NCBI RefSeq assembly: GCF_032854445.1
Contig: NC_088306.1
Span: forward strand, 13,697,386 to 13,761,385
Length of the DNA: 64,000 nt
Reading direction: 5' to 3'
Origin: Liolophura sinensis
Taxonomy: Eukaryota > Mollusca > Polyplacophora > Chitonida > Chitonidae
Every line of letters starts with the position of its first letter. The stretch's first letter is position 1. The notes beneath the pieces were generated by a model. The model was not told the DNA's origin. It ran no database searches and worked only from the letters and a program-made list of their open reading frames with translations. Made by a program: the position numbers and the translations under genes. This document shows, piece by piece, positions 1 through 12,042 of the stretch.

Positions 1-239
1 AGTTGCATGCTGGGCAATGGATGTGGAGAGTAATTTGTTCAACAGTGGTTGAACAAACTCCAGGCACTAACAAATCCAAAACTACTGTTTCAGCGAATAG
101 ACTACATTGTTTTTGTATAACAGATTTTAACACTAAAAGAACAATGCCCTGAGGGCATACACTACAAGAGATTCAATAAGTTCACTTATTTATTCTAAAA
201 CGTGCGAACGATGCCAAACATTGCAGTGTCAGAAACAGG

Positions 240-2758
240 GTTTACATGAAAGTCGACAGCCGTGTACTTGACTGGTATCGCCGTTCGTCAAAACACGATG
301 AACTCCGCCCAATACCCAGCATGCCATTGACTTTTTGACTAATTATTGCGTCACCTGTCGCAATGAGCTTATGCAGTTTTAACTTTATTTCCTGTTCATG
401 AATATGGAGCTCTAACATGTCCATGTGTAGTGTTTGTCTCTGAAGAAAGGCAATTTTGGGTATGACTGGTTTTACAGATATCTGAAAATAGTCGCCTAGC
501 TTTAAGATTAGACTATAGGATGTAACTAACCTGTTTTGAATCTGACAATCCAATATAAAGCAGTCCTCGGGGTATACTGAAGAACTCGACATCCCAACTG
601 GACAAGAAAGCCTGTTTGAGGAAGTCCAGCTGATGTATGTCAGTAACAGAGACCAGATGGCCACCTTTTTTCTGAAAGTAGTAAAGTAGTAACAAAATAG
701 ATTATGATGAATGGCGCCATGTGAACAAAACGCGTTTGGCACGTTTTGCTGCGCTGACTGAGAAGATATCGGGATCAGAGAGGTGATATACTTCTTCGTG
801 TACCTTAGTTTCAAAGTTGCGGAGTACAAGATATAAAGTTTCAATTCTCTATTCGGATTCATGGTCCGATATTGCAGGGGCCTGTCCCAGTATTCGTTCA
901 TACAGTAAAACAACTTAGTTATCTCGCGAAATCCTGACACTTCTACGACATGCAGGTGACATGGTTCATATGAAATCTTGTCATTTTTCACGACATATAG
1001 TATATCGAGTATCCAGTTGAACGGTGAGAAATCCCGGTCTCTGATATGCCACCTACAGACTTTATCGTATTGAACTATTGTACCGCAAGGATAAGGGGTT
1101 GACGTAAATGTGGTCAAGTCATTTTTTGTTGCCATGGCGGTAGAACATTTGCTCACATGTATTAGTGTCCTCTGGATCAGTATCACATGACCACTTATGG
1201 GAATATTTTGTAGGTTGTATTGTTGAAGTCGGGATCGTTTCACCCAGCCCTGTAATGTCTGTCTCTTGATTCCATCTGTCACAAAGTTCAGCATAGGGGA
1301 AGATGCTGTCGATCTTGAACTTTAGTGGAGGTTCTGAGTGCTTCCCAGGATGAATGTAAAGTACAAAGTAATCATCGTGCCCAGAGCTGAGTGTAAAATT
1401 CAACGGAATCTGATGTGGGGCATGAGACACTTGTGTTGGTATGGTGAAATGCTAAGCAGAGCAGGTTGTTGGCCAGAAATCAATTTCAAACAAATTTTCA
1501 CCTCTGACGGAGTCATCCGAATCCGAATGTTTCCAACTTAAAGGCTACTCTGTTGGAGTGAGGTGCTACCAAAATGTGATAAATACAACAGTCGAGAGCA
1601 TTTTTTGTTACTGAGTAGGAGAGATCCACCGACATTTTGGTATTCTAAAAAGACGTCATCTGAGAGGAAGAAGTTGACAGTTTCATAGGTTAGATTAAGG
1701 TGATGCAACAGTGACATCTCGGACAGGGTGACTTTGAAAACGGAATGAAAACCGTCTGATGAGCATCGTAGAACATAGCCGGAACATCAGATGATGAAAG
1801 TTCCGGTTGAAGCTTTTCTCTTATCTTTATGCGCAAGCCTGGATCGGCCCGAAAATGCCAAGAGAAAAGAACGCTTTGACCAGATACCAAAGTCTCTTTT
1901 GATGGCAGGGGAAATTCTCAATTCCCTTTCCCGTTGATTCTTTTGTACATGCTTTTAGCAAAGATTGAGGTGCTCTGGCGAATGGCAGTGATAGTGTACG
2001 TAATGTTGAACCCTCCCAGATTATCCGAATCGTCCGTGACAAGATTCGGCCGAATTTACCGAATTTACCGAGTAATTCTTCCTCGCCAGAGTGGCGATCT
2101 GCCTTGTAGATACTGAGATTGTCTTTGGTACACGACTCGCCGTAATACTCTATCTGAAGCTTGTTTACTTAGACATGAATTCCATAGCCAGTTTGGGCTC
2201 CGACCTTCCAGGAACAGTTTAGATTATCCGGAAATCGAGATCCATCCCCCAAGTGCTGACTTGAAATTGTTCCACTGTATGCAGTTCTGTCTTTCATTTT
2301 TGCGCAGAGGATTTTATTGTCTTCGTCTTGCGTGTCGTATTCAAGGACGAATCCTTTTCCTGTTACAGAGATGTCAGTTTTAAAAGACACCTCTACCTTG
2401 TATCCCACAAGTTCCCCCCAAATGGGTTTAGAAATTTGTCCATCGAGTCACAGATTACTGCTTCAGTGTCCGAAGTAGCATTTTTCGACTGCTTACTGCG
2501 TATGATTAGATTATCATTCTTGCAGATGTATGATTCTTCAATATCACAGGGGTCAGACTGAAAAAAAAAACTCATCGGAGAAGATGCTGAAAGCTCCCAC
2601 TGAATGTCAATGTTGTTTGGGTATTGAGACGGGTAAAGTGGACTTGTTATCACCCCTTTCCTGTCTGTCAGGTTTATCACATCCTTCGCATCACATCCCG
2701 CACAGGCCAAAAGGAGACAGATTTGTACAGAAACGCTGATTGCAACCATAGTTATCAT
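240..2758 (-). pseudogene. secreted CUB-domain protein with lectin-like exon, frame broken
   Basis: The start is the Met at 2758, followed by a hydrophobic signal peptide of about 22 residues (VSVQICLLLACAG). A CUB domain follows, with the typical GVITSPLYPSQYPNN, a C..D.L.I core and an FKTDISVTGKGFVLEY end. A second CUB begins near 2310 (SGTISS, FPDNLNCSWKV, then IEYYGESCTKDNLSIYK) and ends as TDDSDNLGGFNITYT near 2020. More CUB-like sequence lies at about 850-1130. The frame does not hold: it shifts at a six-G run (about 2414-2419), meets a TAA at about 2169 inside CUB 2, shifts again near 2040 and after 1960, and shifts at a six-A run near 1122. CUB domains are extracellular protein-interaction modules. 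I infer either a decayed gene or a real gene whose sequence carries indel errors; two of the shifts lie at homopolymers, but the TAA does not. The 3' end probably lies beyond the left edge. Confidence 0.6.
531..671 (-). CDS. C-type lectin-like exon
   Basis: An open stretch of 141 nt (47 codons) is bounded by a CTTTCAG acceptor (672-673) and a GTTAGT donor (529-530). Its product begins KKGGHLVSVTDIHQLDFLKQ and ends GLLYIGLSDSKQ. The pair GGHLVS…FL and YIGLSD matches the central part of C-type lectin domains (alpha helix 2 through the start of the WIGL strand). It lies downstream of the CUB region on the same strand, so a CUB plus lectin secreted receptor is plausible. I did not find the exons for the first and last cysteines of the domain. 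The lectin call rests on these two motifs only. Confidence 0.5.
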
Positions 2759-2924
2759 CAGAAACTACTAAGGTTTCCACTTCGAATAAGCTCAGTTGTT
2801 TTCAGCGTTGTTTCGAATCCGTTATCCTGAATAAGTTTATGTCTTTTTAAGCTTTTCTAGCTGTGAGCATAGGTTACGCGTCCTCCCATGCCGTAATAGA
2901 GTAGCTGTTTTTCCGGATTTCGGG

Positions 2925-3662
2925 AATAGTCTGTCTACCCAGGATAGCCTGTCTGCTGAAGATAGTCTCTCTGCTGAGAATCGTCAGTTGATTATAGTCT
3001 GTTTACTAACAGATAGTTTGTTGTTTACTAATAGATAGTTTGTTGTTTACTGAGGATAGTTTGCCTAGGGATCATAGTCCGTCTACTGAGGATCTTCTCT
3101 CTACTGACGATAGCCTGTTTGTGAGGATAGTCTGTCTACTGAGGATAGTGTGTGTACTGAGGATAGTCTTTCTGTCTACTGAGGATAGTGTGTGTACTGA
3201 GGATAGTCTTTCTGTCTACTGAGAATAGTATGTGTACTGAGGATAGTCGATCAACTAAGGATAGTCTGTCTACTGAAGATTATCTCTTGATTATAGCCTG
3301 TCTACTGAGGACAGTCTGTGTGTCCAGAGGATAGTCTGTCTACAGGGGATAGTTTGTCTGCCTGTCTACTGAGGATAATCTGTTTAGTGAGGATAGTCTG
3401 TCTACTGAAGGTAGTCTGTCTACCTGAGGTGATACTGGGTCAGTGAAATTGTGTGACTGGAACTTCTCGCCAAATACCTATTCAACGACTTTTTTTTTAT
3501 CCCTTCTGAGGATTGTTGATAATAGTTTGTTTGCTGAGGACAGTCTGTCTGTCTACAGAGGATAGTCTGTCTACTGAGGATAGCCTTTCTGTCCAGTGGG
3601 GATAGTCGGTCTACTGAGGATAGCCTGCCTACTGAGGATAGTCTGTCTACTGAGGATACTTT
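2925..3662. repeat. 18-22 bp minisatellite, unit like GTCTACTGAGGATAGTCT
   Basis: Dozens of degenerate copies of a CTACTGAGGATAGTCTGT unit run from about 2925 to 3425. After about 80 bp of unrelated sequence the array resumes to 3660. Spacing varies from 18 to 24 bp. Open stretches inside it are by-products of the repeat. Confidence 0.9.
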
Positions 3663-3902
3663 CCTGACCACTTGGGACCACTTCGCTTACAATATCTGTT
3701 CAGACACCATGGATAAGTGGACAGCTGATTGTCCTCATCAGTCGTAAATCTATAGCTCTTTTATCCGGCGTTGATATCGTTTGCCACTCACTACCAGGGT
3801 TTTTCAGGCCTGAAACATAGAATAGCTGGATATAATCTACAAAGAAGAAAACCGAACATCATTATTCTGTATATGAATTGTTAATTGCCAAAAAACGAAA
3901 AT

Positions 3903-3922
3903 GGGGGGGGGGGGGGGGGGGG
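3903..3922 (+). repeat. poly-G tract, 20 bases
   Basis: Uninterrupted run of 20 G directly upstream of a SINE head fragment. The length is likely to be unreliable in any assembly. Confidence 0.9.
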
Positions 3923-4007
3923 TACAGTGACCTAATGGTTAGCGTGCAAGCCCGGCAATAGGGTTTGCTGTCAGTTCAAGTCCAGCACATGCTGGCTTGC
4001 TCTCCAA
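3923..4007 (+). repeat. SINE family 1, 5' fragment
   Basis: tRNA-like A box (CTAATGGTTAGCGTGC) followed by GTTCAAGTCCAGCACATGCTGG, the B-box segment shared by the other family 1 copies. It lacks the 3' half. Confidence 0.6.
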
Positions 4008-4364
4008 TCATAGGTAGAAAACGATGATGAGATTAACTCAATAGATGGAACCTTATTCAAATATATCTCAGTCGACAACTAAGTGTTCAAAATTTTTCAA
4101 CTGTATCATAAACCATACTGTTTCAGGGAATAATATGTAAAATATAAAGGCAAAGCCGAGAAAATCAGGAAGCCATCGTTGAAATGTTATCCAACTTAAG
4201 GTTTTGAGTCTTGTATATGGCATAAACCAGGATTCCGCTGGTGGACTAAGCATGGTTTGCAATGTTCTAATGTAATTGTATATTAAATGTGACAAGACAA
4301 TATTTTGTGTAATTCGGGCCCAGTGACGTGTAATTATTATTTTTACCTGATTCTGCTTAAACCA

Positions 4365-4537
4365 TGGTGCTAAGGTGCCTGTAATTTGCTGTTATTTAAG
4401 CATTTACGTGGACAGTCATAATAAAGCCCAAACTGACAAATGGAAAAGCGACCATGTTTATCACTAGTTACGTGTGATCATTTGCCACCTCTCACACTGT
4501 CGTCGCTGCTCTGGTTTTGCTCTCTATGATGTTAGCC
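4365..4537 (+). repeat. interspersed repeat R3
   Basis: Contains TTTAAGCATTTACGTG, then GTGATCATTTGCCA and CACACTGTCGTCGCTG. The same ordered blocks recur at about 63090, 44480 (reversed), 44830 (reversed), 41045 and in shorter pieces elsewhere. Unclassified; no coding capacity seen. Confidence 0.55.
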
Positions 4538-4585
4538 TTTCATTTTACTATATCAGATTGCTTGACCTAGGCTATACCCATTCAT

Positions 4586-4892
4586 TAATTTATTTATTGA
4601 TTTGATTGGTGTTTTATGCCGTAGTCAAGAATATTTCATACAATGACGGCCAGCATTATGGTGGGAGGTTGCAGTCACATACTTCCCATTTTCCGAGGAA
4701 CTTCTAACCAATGCGGTGGCTGTGAGTTCAAGTCCAGCACATGCTGGCTTCCTCTCCGGATGTACATGGGAAGGACTTCCAACATCCTGTCCCCCGGGCT
4801 CTGCCCAGTTTCCTCCCACCATTGTACAGGCCGTCGTCGTATAAGTGAAATGTTCTCGCGTACAGCGTAGAACACTCATCAAACAACTAATT
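4586..4892. repeat. SINE family 1, two fragments in opposite orientation
   Basis: Positions 4586-4667 are the SINE tail read on the minus strand (TTTGATTGGTGTTTTATGCC). From about 4700 to 4892 the body and tail read on the plus strand (GTGAGTTCAAGTCCAGCAC to the GTATAAGTGAAATG tail). The two parts face away from a short central segment. Confidence 0.8.
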
Positions 4893-5068
4893 ATACAAAT
4901 TCTCTGATAACACTTTTTCTTCTCATTTCATCCAGAGTGAAGAATTTAAGTTTGACTCATTTCACTTTTTTTGCAGAACAATTACTGTATTTTTTCTATT
5001 TTATTATTACAAAATGCAGCAAAGCTATTCAAACACGGTGTATGAGACGAAACTTTTAGTGCTTTCCT

Positions 5069-5217
5069 GATGCCTCCGTGGCCGAGGGGGGTAGCATTGA
5101 CGAGCGGGTTAGCCCGACGCATTGACCCATCATAATGCTGGCTGCCGCCAAGTAAGTGAAATATTCTTGAGTACGGCGTAAAACACCAATCAAAGAAATA
5201 AGTAAATAAATAAATTT
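5069..5217 (+). repeat. SINE family 1, internally deleted
   Basis: The head (GCCTCCGTGGCCGAGG) runs straight into the CATAATGCTGGCTGCCGCC block and the CGTAAAACACCAATCAAA tail. The middle of about 110 bp is missing. Confidence 0.85.
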
Positions 5218-6407
5218 TAGTGCCTTTTCCAACATCCGCGATAACCAGCTCAGCAAGAAAACTTGTCTTACAATCCACGTTCTTAGAAAAATATGGGGAA
5301 GAACTTATGAATTTCTTTATCTCTTAAAGGAACTATGCAATCGTATCTCACTAACATTCATTCAATGGTGATTACAAAGTAATACCAAGCCTTGCCTTCC
5401 TTTTTGACGTTCCTTGCTTGCTAGTGGTAGATATGTAGGCCTGCTTGCAACTTAAACAGAGATTATTCTTCTTAATTCGAAATGTACGCGAGATCTCGCA
5501 GTACAAAGGAGCTGGGTGCCAATTTCACTAGATGACCTGTGCTTTAACCCATCGGTACCATGTTTACAACGTTAAATAAACTGCCACTGTCCACAACTGG
5601 GTGCTATTTTGACCTAGGTTGGAGCGAGTGCAGTAGGGCGCAGCGTGGAATGCTAATGTGGCTTATTGTATTCGACTGGGACAGCTTTCACGTAAATAAA
5701 TATTTGTCTAGGTGGGTTTACAATATTCCTATATTTTTAAAGCATGCGTCCAGGCGTGTAAAAACGTTGTTGTTGGAACAATTCACTTGGCGGCAAAGTT
5801 TCCGGCGCAACACCTGCGGACTCCACGGCGTTAATTCTGGAATGCTCATGCATTTGCAAGAGATTGCAAACTTTGGTGACCATTTTTAGTCGAAGCTACT
5901 ATAACAAACCAGGTGTCCACCAAATTTCCTGACTAAAAGCCGCAGTTGAAATAAGTAAAATCTGTAGGATTCGAAGACGACACCTCACTCAAGGTCAAGG
6001 TCCTCTTTGAAGATTACACTGACAGAGATAATCGGAATCCCCATCAAAAATAATCGCCCTTGGTTTTACAAGAGGTACAGCGCCACAAGTAGCAGATTTG
6101 TAAATAGCGTTTGACCTTCGCGTTATGTGTTCAGCAGCTGAGAGTAATTTAAAGTAAGCCTTGACATGGGATATAATCATTGTTATAAAATAATACAGCA
6201 CGGAGAGTTAAACCAGAGCGTATATCTGCATGGTTACAAATAACTGGTGCATTTCAGCCTCAGTTAGAGTGTTATTCTAACTATGCACGTAAATGATTAA
6301 AAAAATTCAAGTCAGACGGCTTCAAGCATCATGACCGAAACAGAACTATGGGCTTAAAACATTTCAGTGCTTTTAAAAACTTCATTGCTCTAGAATTACA
6401 CAAAATG

Positions 6408-6690
6408 TGGTAAAAATTTTGTAAAAAGTATCGATCACGCCAAATCCAGTCGATTTTTGCCTCAAACAATTACGTTTCACAAAATACCAGCTTAGTCTGT
6501 GCAGTAGTTGCCGATCAAATCATTAGTTAAGGCTCTAAAATTTTTTCCTTATTTTAGCAGGTGTCAAAATAAAGTTTAGAATCACTTTAACATAATAAAT
6601 ATCACGGTTGCGAGTCTGATATTTACTGAAAGGTAATAGCCTGAGCTGTTCTAGTTGAACACAGAAAATTTGATTTGGTCAGTGAATATA
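6408..6690 (+). repeat. interspersed repeat R1, copy 1
   Basis: Blocks shared with 37137-37290 and 51240-51556 in the same order: CCAAATCCAGTCGATTTTT, TTTCACAAAATACCAGCTT, then GATTTGGTCAGTGAATATAG near the end. Noncoding, AT-rich and of unknown class. Confidence 0.55.
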
Positions 6691-7934
6691 GAATTCTGTG
6701 AACGGTCGCAGTTTAAGTGCACTATTATCGTGTACTATGGTGCATGGCATATAGGGCAATGTGGGCCATCGGGCTTTCATTCGTTTAAAGCGCAATTGAT
6801 CTGTCAGTAGTGGATGGTTAACCAATCTTACCCCAACATAAAGTACACATAAGTTTTGATAATAATAATAGTCATGATTTATTTCAAACGCCATGATCCA
6901 TAAGTAAAGAAGGTTTTGCTAGGTCCGACACAAAATGTACCGCTGTGGCTGGCAAGGTTACAGTGAAAGAATTACTTCCTAATATTTTCTCTATTCAAGA
7001 AGATTTCACTTTTGTTGGACCACACGCAGTTTCTGTTGTGTTCATGGGGAATATTCCTCATAATCCAAGACCCAGCAAAACTTTGGACAGGCAACAATGT
7101 TGGCCAACCTTTAACTTTTGGGCGCATGTGCGAGGCGTGGAGCAGAGTGTTCTCCACGGTGTGTATAATTTGTTTGGTCTGCACATCGGTCATTTTTATC
7201 TGTAAAGAATACCATGGCGAAAATTCGCCTTCGTGGAGAATACTAAGCAATGCTTTGACAAGGCAAACGTGGCTTCCTGTTAAAATTCAAGAATGATAAA
7301 TTTGAGCAGAGCAGATACCATATGGGGAATCCAAATGCGAATGGGAAGATACCTTTAGTTTTGGGGAATGGATCTCTGTTAGATATTGCATCGTTATTGT
7401 GCAACGGCTAATTGTTTGGGTTACGAAAAAATCCCATATAAAATATTTAAAGTGACCGGCAGATGCTTAGTCCGCCTGCAAAGTCCAGGTTTATGCCGGT
7501 GAATACATAAAAGACAAAGCATGGAGAATAAAATCAGTGACGATAAATGGCAAATGGTCACGGATAGGCAATGAAAAACGGTCTCTTGTCTATCCACCTA
7601 AAGAAGGGTCCTATCCTAACTGCTTAAATGCTTAAATAGCATTAACACTTGGGAAAATATATGCAGTGATGTAAATAGCAATTTCGTTGTCTAGAATTAC
7701 TCAGAATGCCGTGTTGCTGTCATATTTGATGCACAATCACATAAAAACAATGCTTAAGGACAAGGCCTCATGGATGATTTTGTCTACCAGTGGAATCCTG
7801 ATTTGTGCAGTCCATAATTACAATAGCCATTTCCAAGACACCATAAACACCAGTTCCTGTGATTACGAAGCGATCTTAGACTTATGTCCGAATTTCATAT
7901 CTCTTTAAAATTGTTATTTCTTACATACCGAGGT

Positions 7935-8085
7935 TAAAATATTTCTTGACAATGGGAATTCTGGGTTAATTCGTAAAAATTTCAGCTTAAATAACAGAAA
8001 GGAACATACCAAGATTGATGTTTGAAATTTTGACTAAGATCTAAGATTTTGATTTTGACCAAGTCTAAGATCGCTTCCTGATCCC
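7935..8085 (+). repeat. interspersed repeat R2, copy 1
   Basis: GAATTCTGGGTTAATTCGT, AATTTCAGCTTAAATAACAG and TCTAAGATCGCTT recur in order at about 24975-25147 inside P450-A intron 1. Unclassified. Confidence 0.55.
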
Positions 8086-8221
8086 TGGCCAGTTCCCAAA
8101 GCAACATGCTAGAAATAATTATTTAAGTGAAGTTGGTACACTGTAAGAGGGTAGAATTCATCAGTTTTCAGTGAAATTGGATATTCAAGGGTTGATATCC
8201 AAATGAAATTTCAAACTCTTA

Positions 8222-8405
8222 TGCCCGATTCGACAAAACCAATTTAAAATTGGTCGTGATGCTTAGTTTTTGGTACTGGAAGTTGAAATTGTGTTACATT
8301 TATCTTAAGACCACATTTATGGGGTGACAAAATATTTAATTTACAGAACAGAAAAATAAGCTTAAAGCTCGTATTTCAAATTTTGTCATGGAATCGGCCC
8401 CAAGC
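8222..8405. mobile_element. MITE-like element with inverted ends
   Basis: The left end GCCCGATTCGACAAAACC and the right end, read inverted as GGGGCCGATTCCATGACA, match imperfectly about 180 bp apart. No coding capacity and no clear target duplication. Probably a nonautonomous DNA transposon. Confidence 0.4.
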
Positions 8406-8847
8406 CCCAGAATAATTTCTGGGTCTAAAATTAGAGACATCTCATGTGCAGATATTCACAGTAAACTGTTGGTAGGCAAAGTGGTACTCCATGAACGTTA
8501 TACGGCGCAAATGGCCGTAAAAGCGTCGTAGACTCATTACTGTCACCAAGCAGCTCAAACAGAGAGCGAGAGTCTACAAATTCCCTGTCGAAGGCCTGGT
8601 TTGAATCCGCAGCTGGGTTCAGTTCTATAAAGCTGTCTCATGCGTATTTTGGTGACATATGTCTTCACTGTATTTTGACATGGACATGGCGACAAGCACA
8701 GTTTGCGACTTCTTCGTAAAACGGGCCTCTGACGTGTATGTCTTATTAATAGAAAAGCAGGCGCTGTACACTTGACCACGGCTTGTTCCCCGTTATCCTT
8801 TATACATGTAATACGAAAGAACTGTTAACCTTCCTTTGCTCATATCT

Positions 8848-9120
8848 GACCGCCCTAATGGTTAGATCGTCCGCCTCGAAGTCGGGAGATCTGGCATCAA
8901 ACCTGGGTCGCGTCATACCAAAGACTTTATGAATGCTACTTGGTGCCTTAGAGATTAGAGCAAAGAAACAGGACTGGTTGGCCTGGTTTCAATAAAATAT
9001 GACTGGATGGGGCATCATGTCTGGTCTGTTCTGCGTAATAATTCAGTAATTCAGCAACCTGGCAGCATGGGCTTGCCCTGCCACGTGAAGACACTCACAG
9101 TATATATACCTTTGTCTATA
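8848..9120 (+). repeat. SINE family 2
   Basis: tRNA-like head (CCTAATGGTTAGATCGTC, GAAGTCGGGAGATC, then ACCAAAGACTT) followed by a body ending in CTTGCCCTGCCACGTGAAG and CACAGTATAT. Homologous to the copies at 11640, 52186 and 58847. Confidence 0.75.
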
Positions 9121-9253
9121 TCATGCCAAGAGCCACCGAAGTTCTCACCTTCTGTGTCAAAGGGTTTCCCAATATATCAAGGCAAACAAGGAAGCCTATT
9201 TCCTTCGTCCTTCTTATAAAGGACAAGACTTCGTCACTGCTTCCACTCCACCC

Positions 9254-9445
9254 CTTGATCAAACCCAGGTCAGGTCATACCAAAGACTTAAAATGGTATT
9301 AGCTGCTGATGAGGGCAAGGGTACTGGACTGGTTAGCCCGGTGTCAGTATAATGTGACTGGGTGGGTGTCATGTCTGGTCTCGTCGGCATGATTCTGCAG
9401 CACTGATATTTTCACATGTATGTGTTTGGACACATAAGTTCACCT
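9254..9445 (+). repeat. SINE family 2, second copy, 5' truncated
   Basis: Begins at GATCAAACCCAGGTCAGG and ATACCAAAGACTT, then the family 2 body with GGTGTCATGTCTGGTC. It lies 130 bp downstream of another copy in the same orientation. Confidence 0.65.
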
Positions 9446-10559
9446 GCATATTAAGAAACCAAACTTTTCATCTCCACGTAAAGCTTGACATCGATAAAAC
9501 ATAGTCAGCATCTCTCGCGTAATCGGATGATAAAACAAGATGGCGCATCTTTGGAAATGGAGTTTTATTGCATCTGTTTGGATTTTTGTGTTTTTAAAGG
9601 GTTGGCGTTCAATGTGTGTGCGTATTTAAATGAAAAGTTATTGTCGTCGCTGTCCTCATTTTGCTCTCTATGCCGCAAATCTTATATTGCATTGGTAGCA
9701 TTGTGTTGACAATATTAGGAAGGTTGTATTGAGGACTTACGCAGAATTGTAAGGTACTTATCATAAAGGATAGATGAAAGGCTTAGGTTTTATTTCTTAT
9801 TGTGCACATTATCACATGTAATATAACAGTACGAACACATTTTTCAACTTTCACTTTGAGGAGAGGGGAGGGTAAAGATTATTTCACCGTGTAGCTTTCA
9901 TAAGGCCCCAGCAGTCAGTCCGGAAATTAAGTAGCTAGCAGCGGTGACGTCAGCGATGATCCCTGTGTAAAAAGAACTATGTGGGAGACAGACCGAAAGG
10001 GTTTGGCGCGGGGTGTGGGGAACAGACCGAATGTGGGCAGGTGCAGGAGCGCGGAGCTGGCCCGAAGAAGCATTGCATAATATAGAGGGGTAAGTAACAG
10101 GCAGAAAATTTTTTAAACAAAGATTCGGGGGAATAATTTTCTTCATTTGACATAGGAACATAATCTTTGTTTTATAGTTCTTACTGATGTATCCTTTAAA
10201 CATCCTAAATCCCTGTATTTGTGTTTTGCAGACACGGTTTGTTAGTGCAACAAAAGCTTCCCCGTTGTCTGATGAATGTGCACCCAACAGTTCAAGGTCG
10301 CATATGCGCACTGAGATATTTTGATTATTGACAATTCCCGAACTTCCGCCATGCACAATTTGAATGCATAATTTAATTAATTCGCCTAGAGCATTTCTTG
10401 AGCCTTTTCGCCATCATAGAAAACTGTTGGAACCGCCAAACCGTGCAAATTTCTCACTTTATACATTTTTTTAGGTTATTAATGGTCTGTGTTAAAAGTT
10501 CTTACGGAACCTAGCCTTGCGACTTTCTTTTAGGACAAACGTGACATTTACTGTTCATT
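9446..10559. other. no gene recognised
   Basis: A 152-codon open stretch on the minus strand (9898-10356) has no recognisable domain or repeat and irregular composition. I treat it as chance. Confidence 0.5.
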
Positions 10560-11060
10560 TAGGCCACTATTATTCGCCAATTCCATGCACCTCGTATCCC
10601 ACATTGTCTCATTTAGCACATAAATGACATTGCTGCTTATTTACCCCACTCAGTATTACTCACCAAATCCGTGCACCTAGTAACCTGTTTTGCCCCATTT
10701 AGAACATATATGCCATTTATTTTTTCTTTCACCTAGCACATTTCACATGTACTATTACCCACCAATCATATGCATCCAGTGTCCCGTTCTTGTCCTTTAG
10801 CTCATATATTGCATGTATTGTTTTCCTAGCCTACTATCACTCACCAATTCAATCTAAAGTTCGTTTTCTTTTGTCTAAAACAAAAAATGTATTGGTCACT
10901 TATTACCCTACTATCACTCACCAATTCAATCTAAAGTTCGTTTTCTTTTGTCTAAAACAAAAAAATGTATTGGTCACTTATTAGCCTACTATCATTCACC
11001 AATTCAATCTAACGTTCGTTTCTTTTGTCTAAAACACAAAATGTATTGGTCACTTAAAGC
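10560..11060. repeat. tandem repeats, about 85 bp degenerate then 77-78 bp
   Basis: The left part has diverged units carrying CACCAATTC…TGCACCTAGT…CATTTAGCACATA. From 10830 three close copies of a 77-78 bp unit follow (CCTACTATCACTCACC, then TTTTGTCTAAAACA and TGTATTGGTCACTTATT), starting at 10830, 10907 and 10985. Confidence 0.9.
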
Positions 11061-11269
11061 CGTGGTTGTGTGTATATATTGGTAGCGTTATATTGACAGC
11101 AGCAGAAAGATATTATATGTCCATTTTACTGCTGCCAGGGCTGAGGGTCAGAACAGAGTTGCATGGCCTCAAAAATTGTGTTTAACATTTATTAAGTATG
11201 ATCTGCATTTGTGCCGACACTGTTAGTTAGTTCAACTAATCCCTATGGTCTGATGCATATTGTTTGTGT

Positions 11270-11450
11270 ACGAAGTGATGGCACGATGGAAAAAAGCTAG
11301 CATCGTACCATCGATTTGTGCCATCGTGTCATCGCTTCGTGCCGTTGTGTCATCGCTTCGTGCCATCGTCTTATCGCTTCGCATCATTGTGCCATCGCTT
11401 TGTGTCTTATTGTCGGGCGATGGAACGATGGTACCATGGCACGATGATAG
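11270..11450. repeat. 20-bp minisatellite (CCATCGCTTCGTG) in an inverted frame
   Basis: About six units like GTGCCATCGTGTCATCGCTT are flanked by GATGGCACGATGG on the left and ACGATGGTACCATGGCACGAT on the right. These are complementary to the units, so the block can fold into hairpins. Confidence 0.8.
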
Positions 11451-11639
11451 CCTTATCCGGCTTCCATAATTTTCAGAAACAATTTTCAATGGTTCTTTAA
11501 CTGATACTCACTTCATTTTCCCACTTCCTGTCATTTGGAAGATTTCACATCATTTCCACAAAGACAACAATATTGACTGAATCTGCATATGAAGTGTTAC
11601 AAAATCGCACCCTTACTTAGATGACAGCAATCAGTCTTC

Positions 11640-12042
11640 ATCTGTATGTATGTATGTATTTATGTATGTTTTTATGTATGTATGCTTGGGGTTTAACGTT
11701 TGTACATAGCAATTTTTCAGACACATGACGACGAGGTGTCATTAGGTGTTAGTACATATATTATGTTTTCTTGTGGGAGGGTGAGTCCATACCGCCGCCG
11801 ACACTGAAGGATCATGTGGCTGATGCTGAAGACACCAGACATACACCAGACATGACACCTCATTCAGTCACATTATACCGACACTGGGTTAATCAGTAAT
11901 ATTTCCTTGCTCTAACCTCTCAGAGCTGAGCGCCAAGCAAATTAGAAGCAAGTACCATTTGTAAAGTCTTTGATATGACTCTACCAGGGATTGATCCCGT
12001 GATCTCCCGATTACGAGGCGGACGCTCTATTGTCACCTGTGT
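11640..12042 (-). repeat. SINE family 2, near full length
   Basis: Read on the minus strand, the tRNA-like head at the right end (GAGCGTCCGCCTCGTAATCG, GATCCCTGG, TATCAAAGACTT) is followed by the body and a tail ending in GTTAAACCCCAAGCATACATAC repeats. It is the most complete family 2 copy in the window. Confidence 0.8.

Larger units (their letters stand above)
5218..8221. other. intergenic DNA, no gene recognised
   Basis: Only short accidental open stretches, none with a recognisable domain, splice pattern or composition. An R1 interspersed repeat copy (about 6408-6690) and an R2 copy (about 7935-8085) lie within it, listed separately. Confidence 0.6.

Noticed and set aside
9898-10356. 152-codon open stretch on the minus strand
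   Set aside because: No recognisable domain, irregular composition and no splice context.
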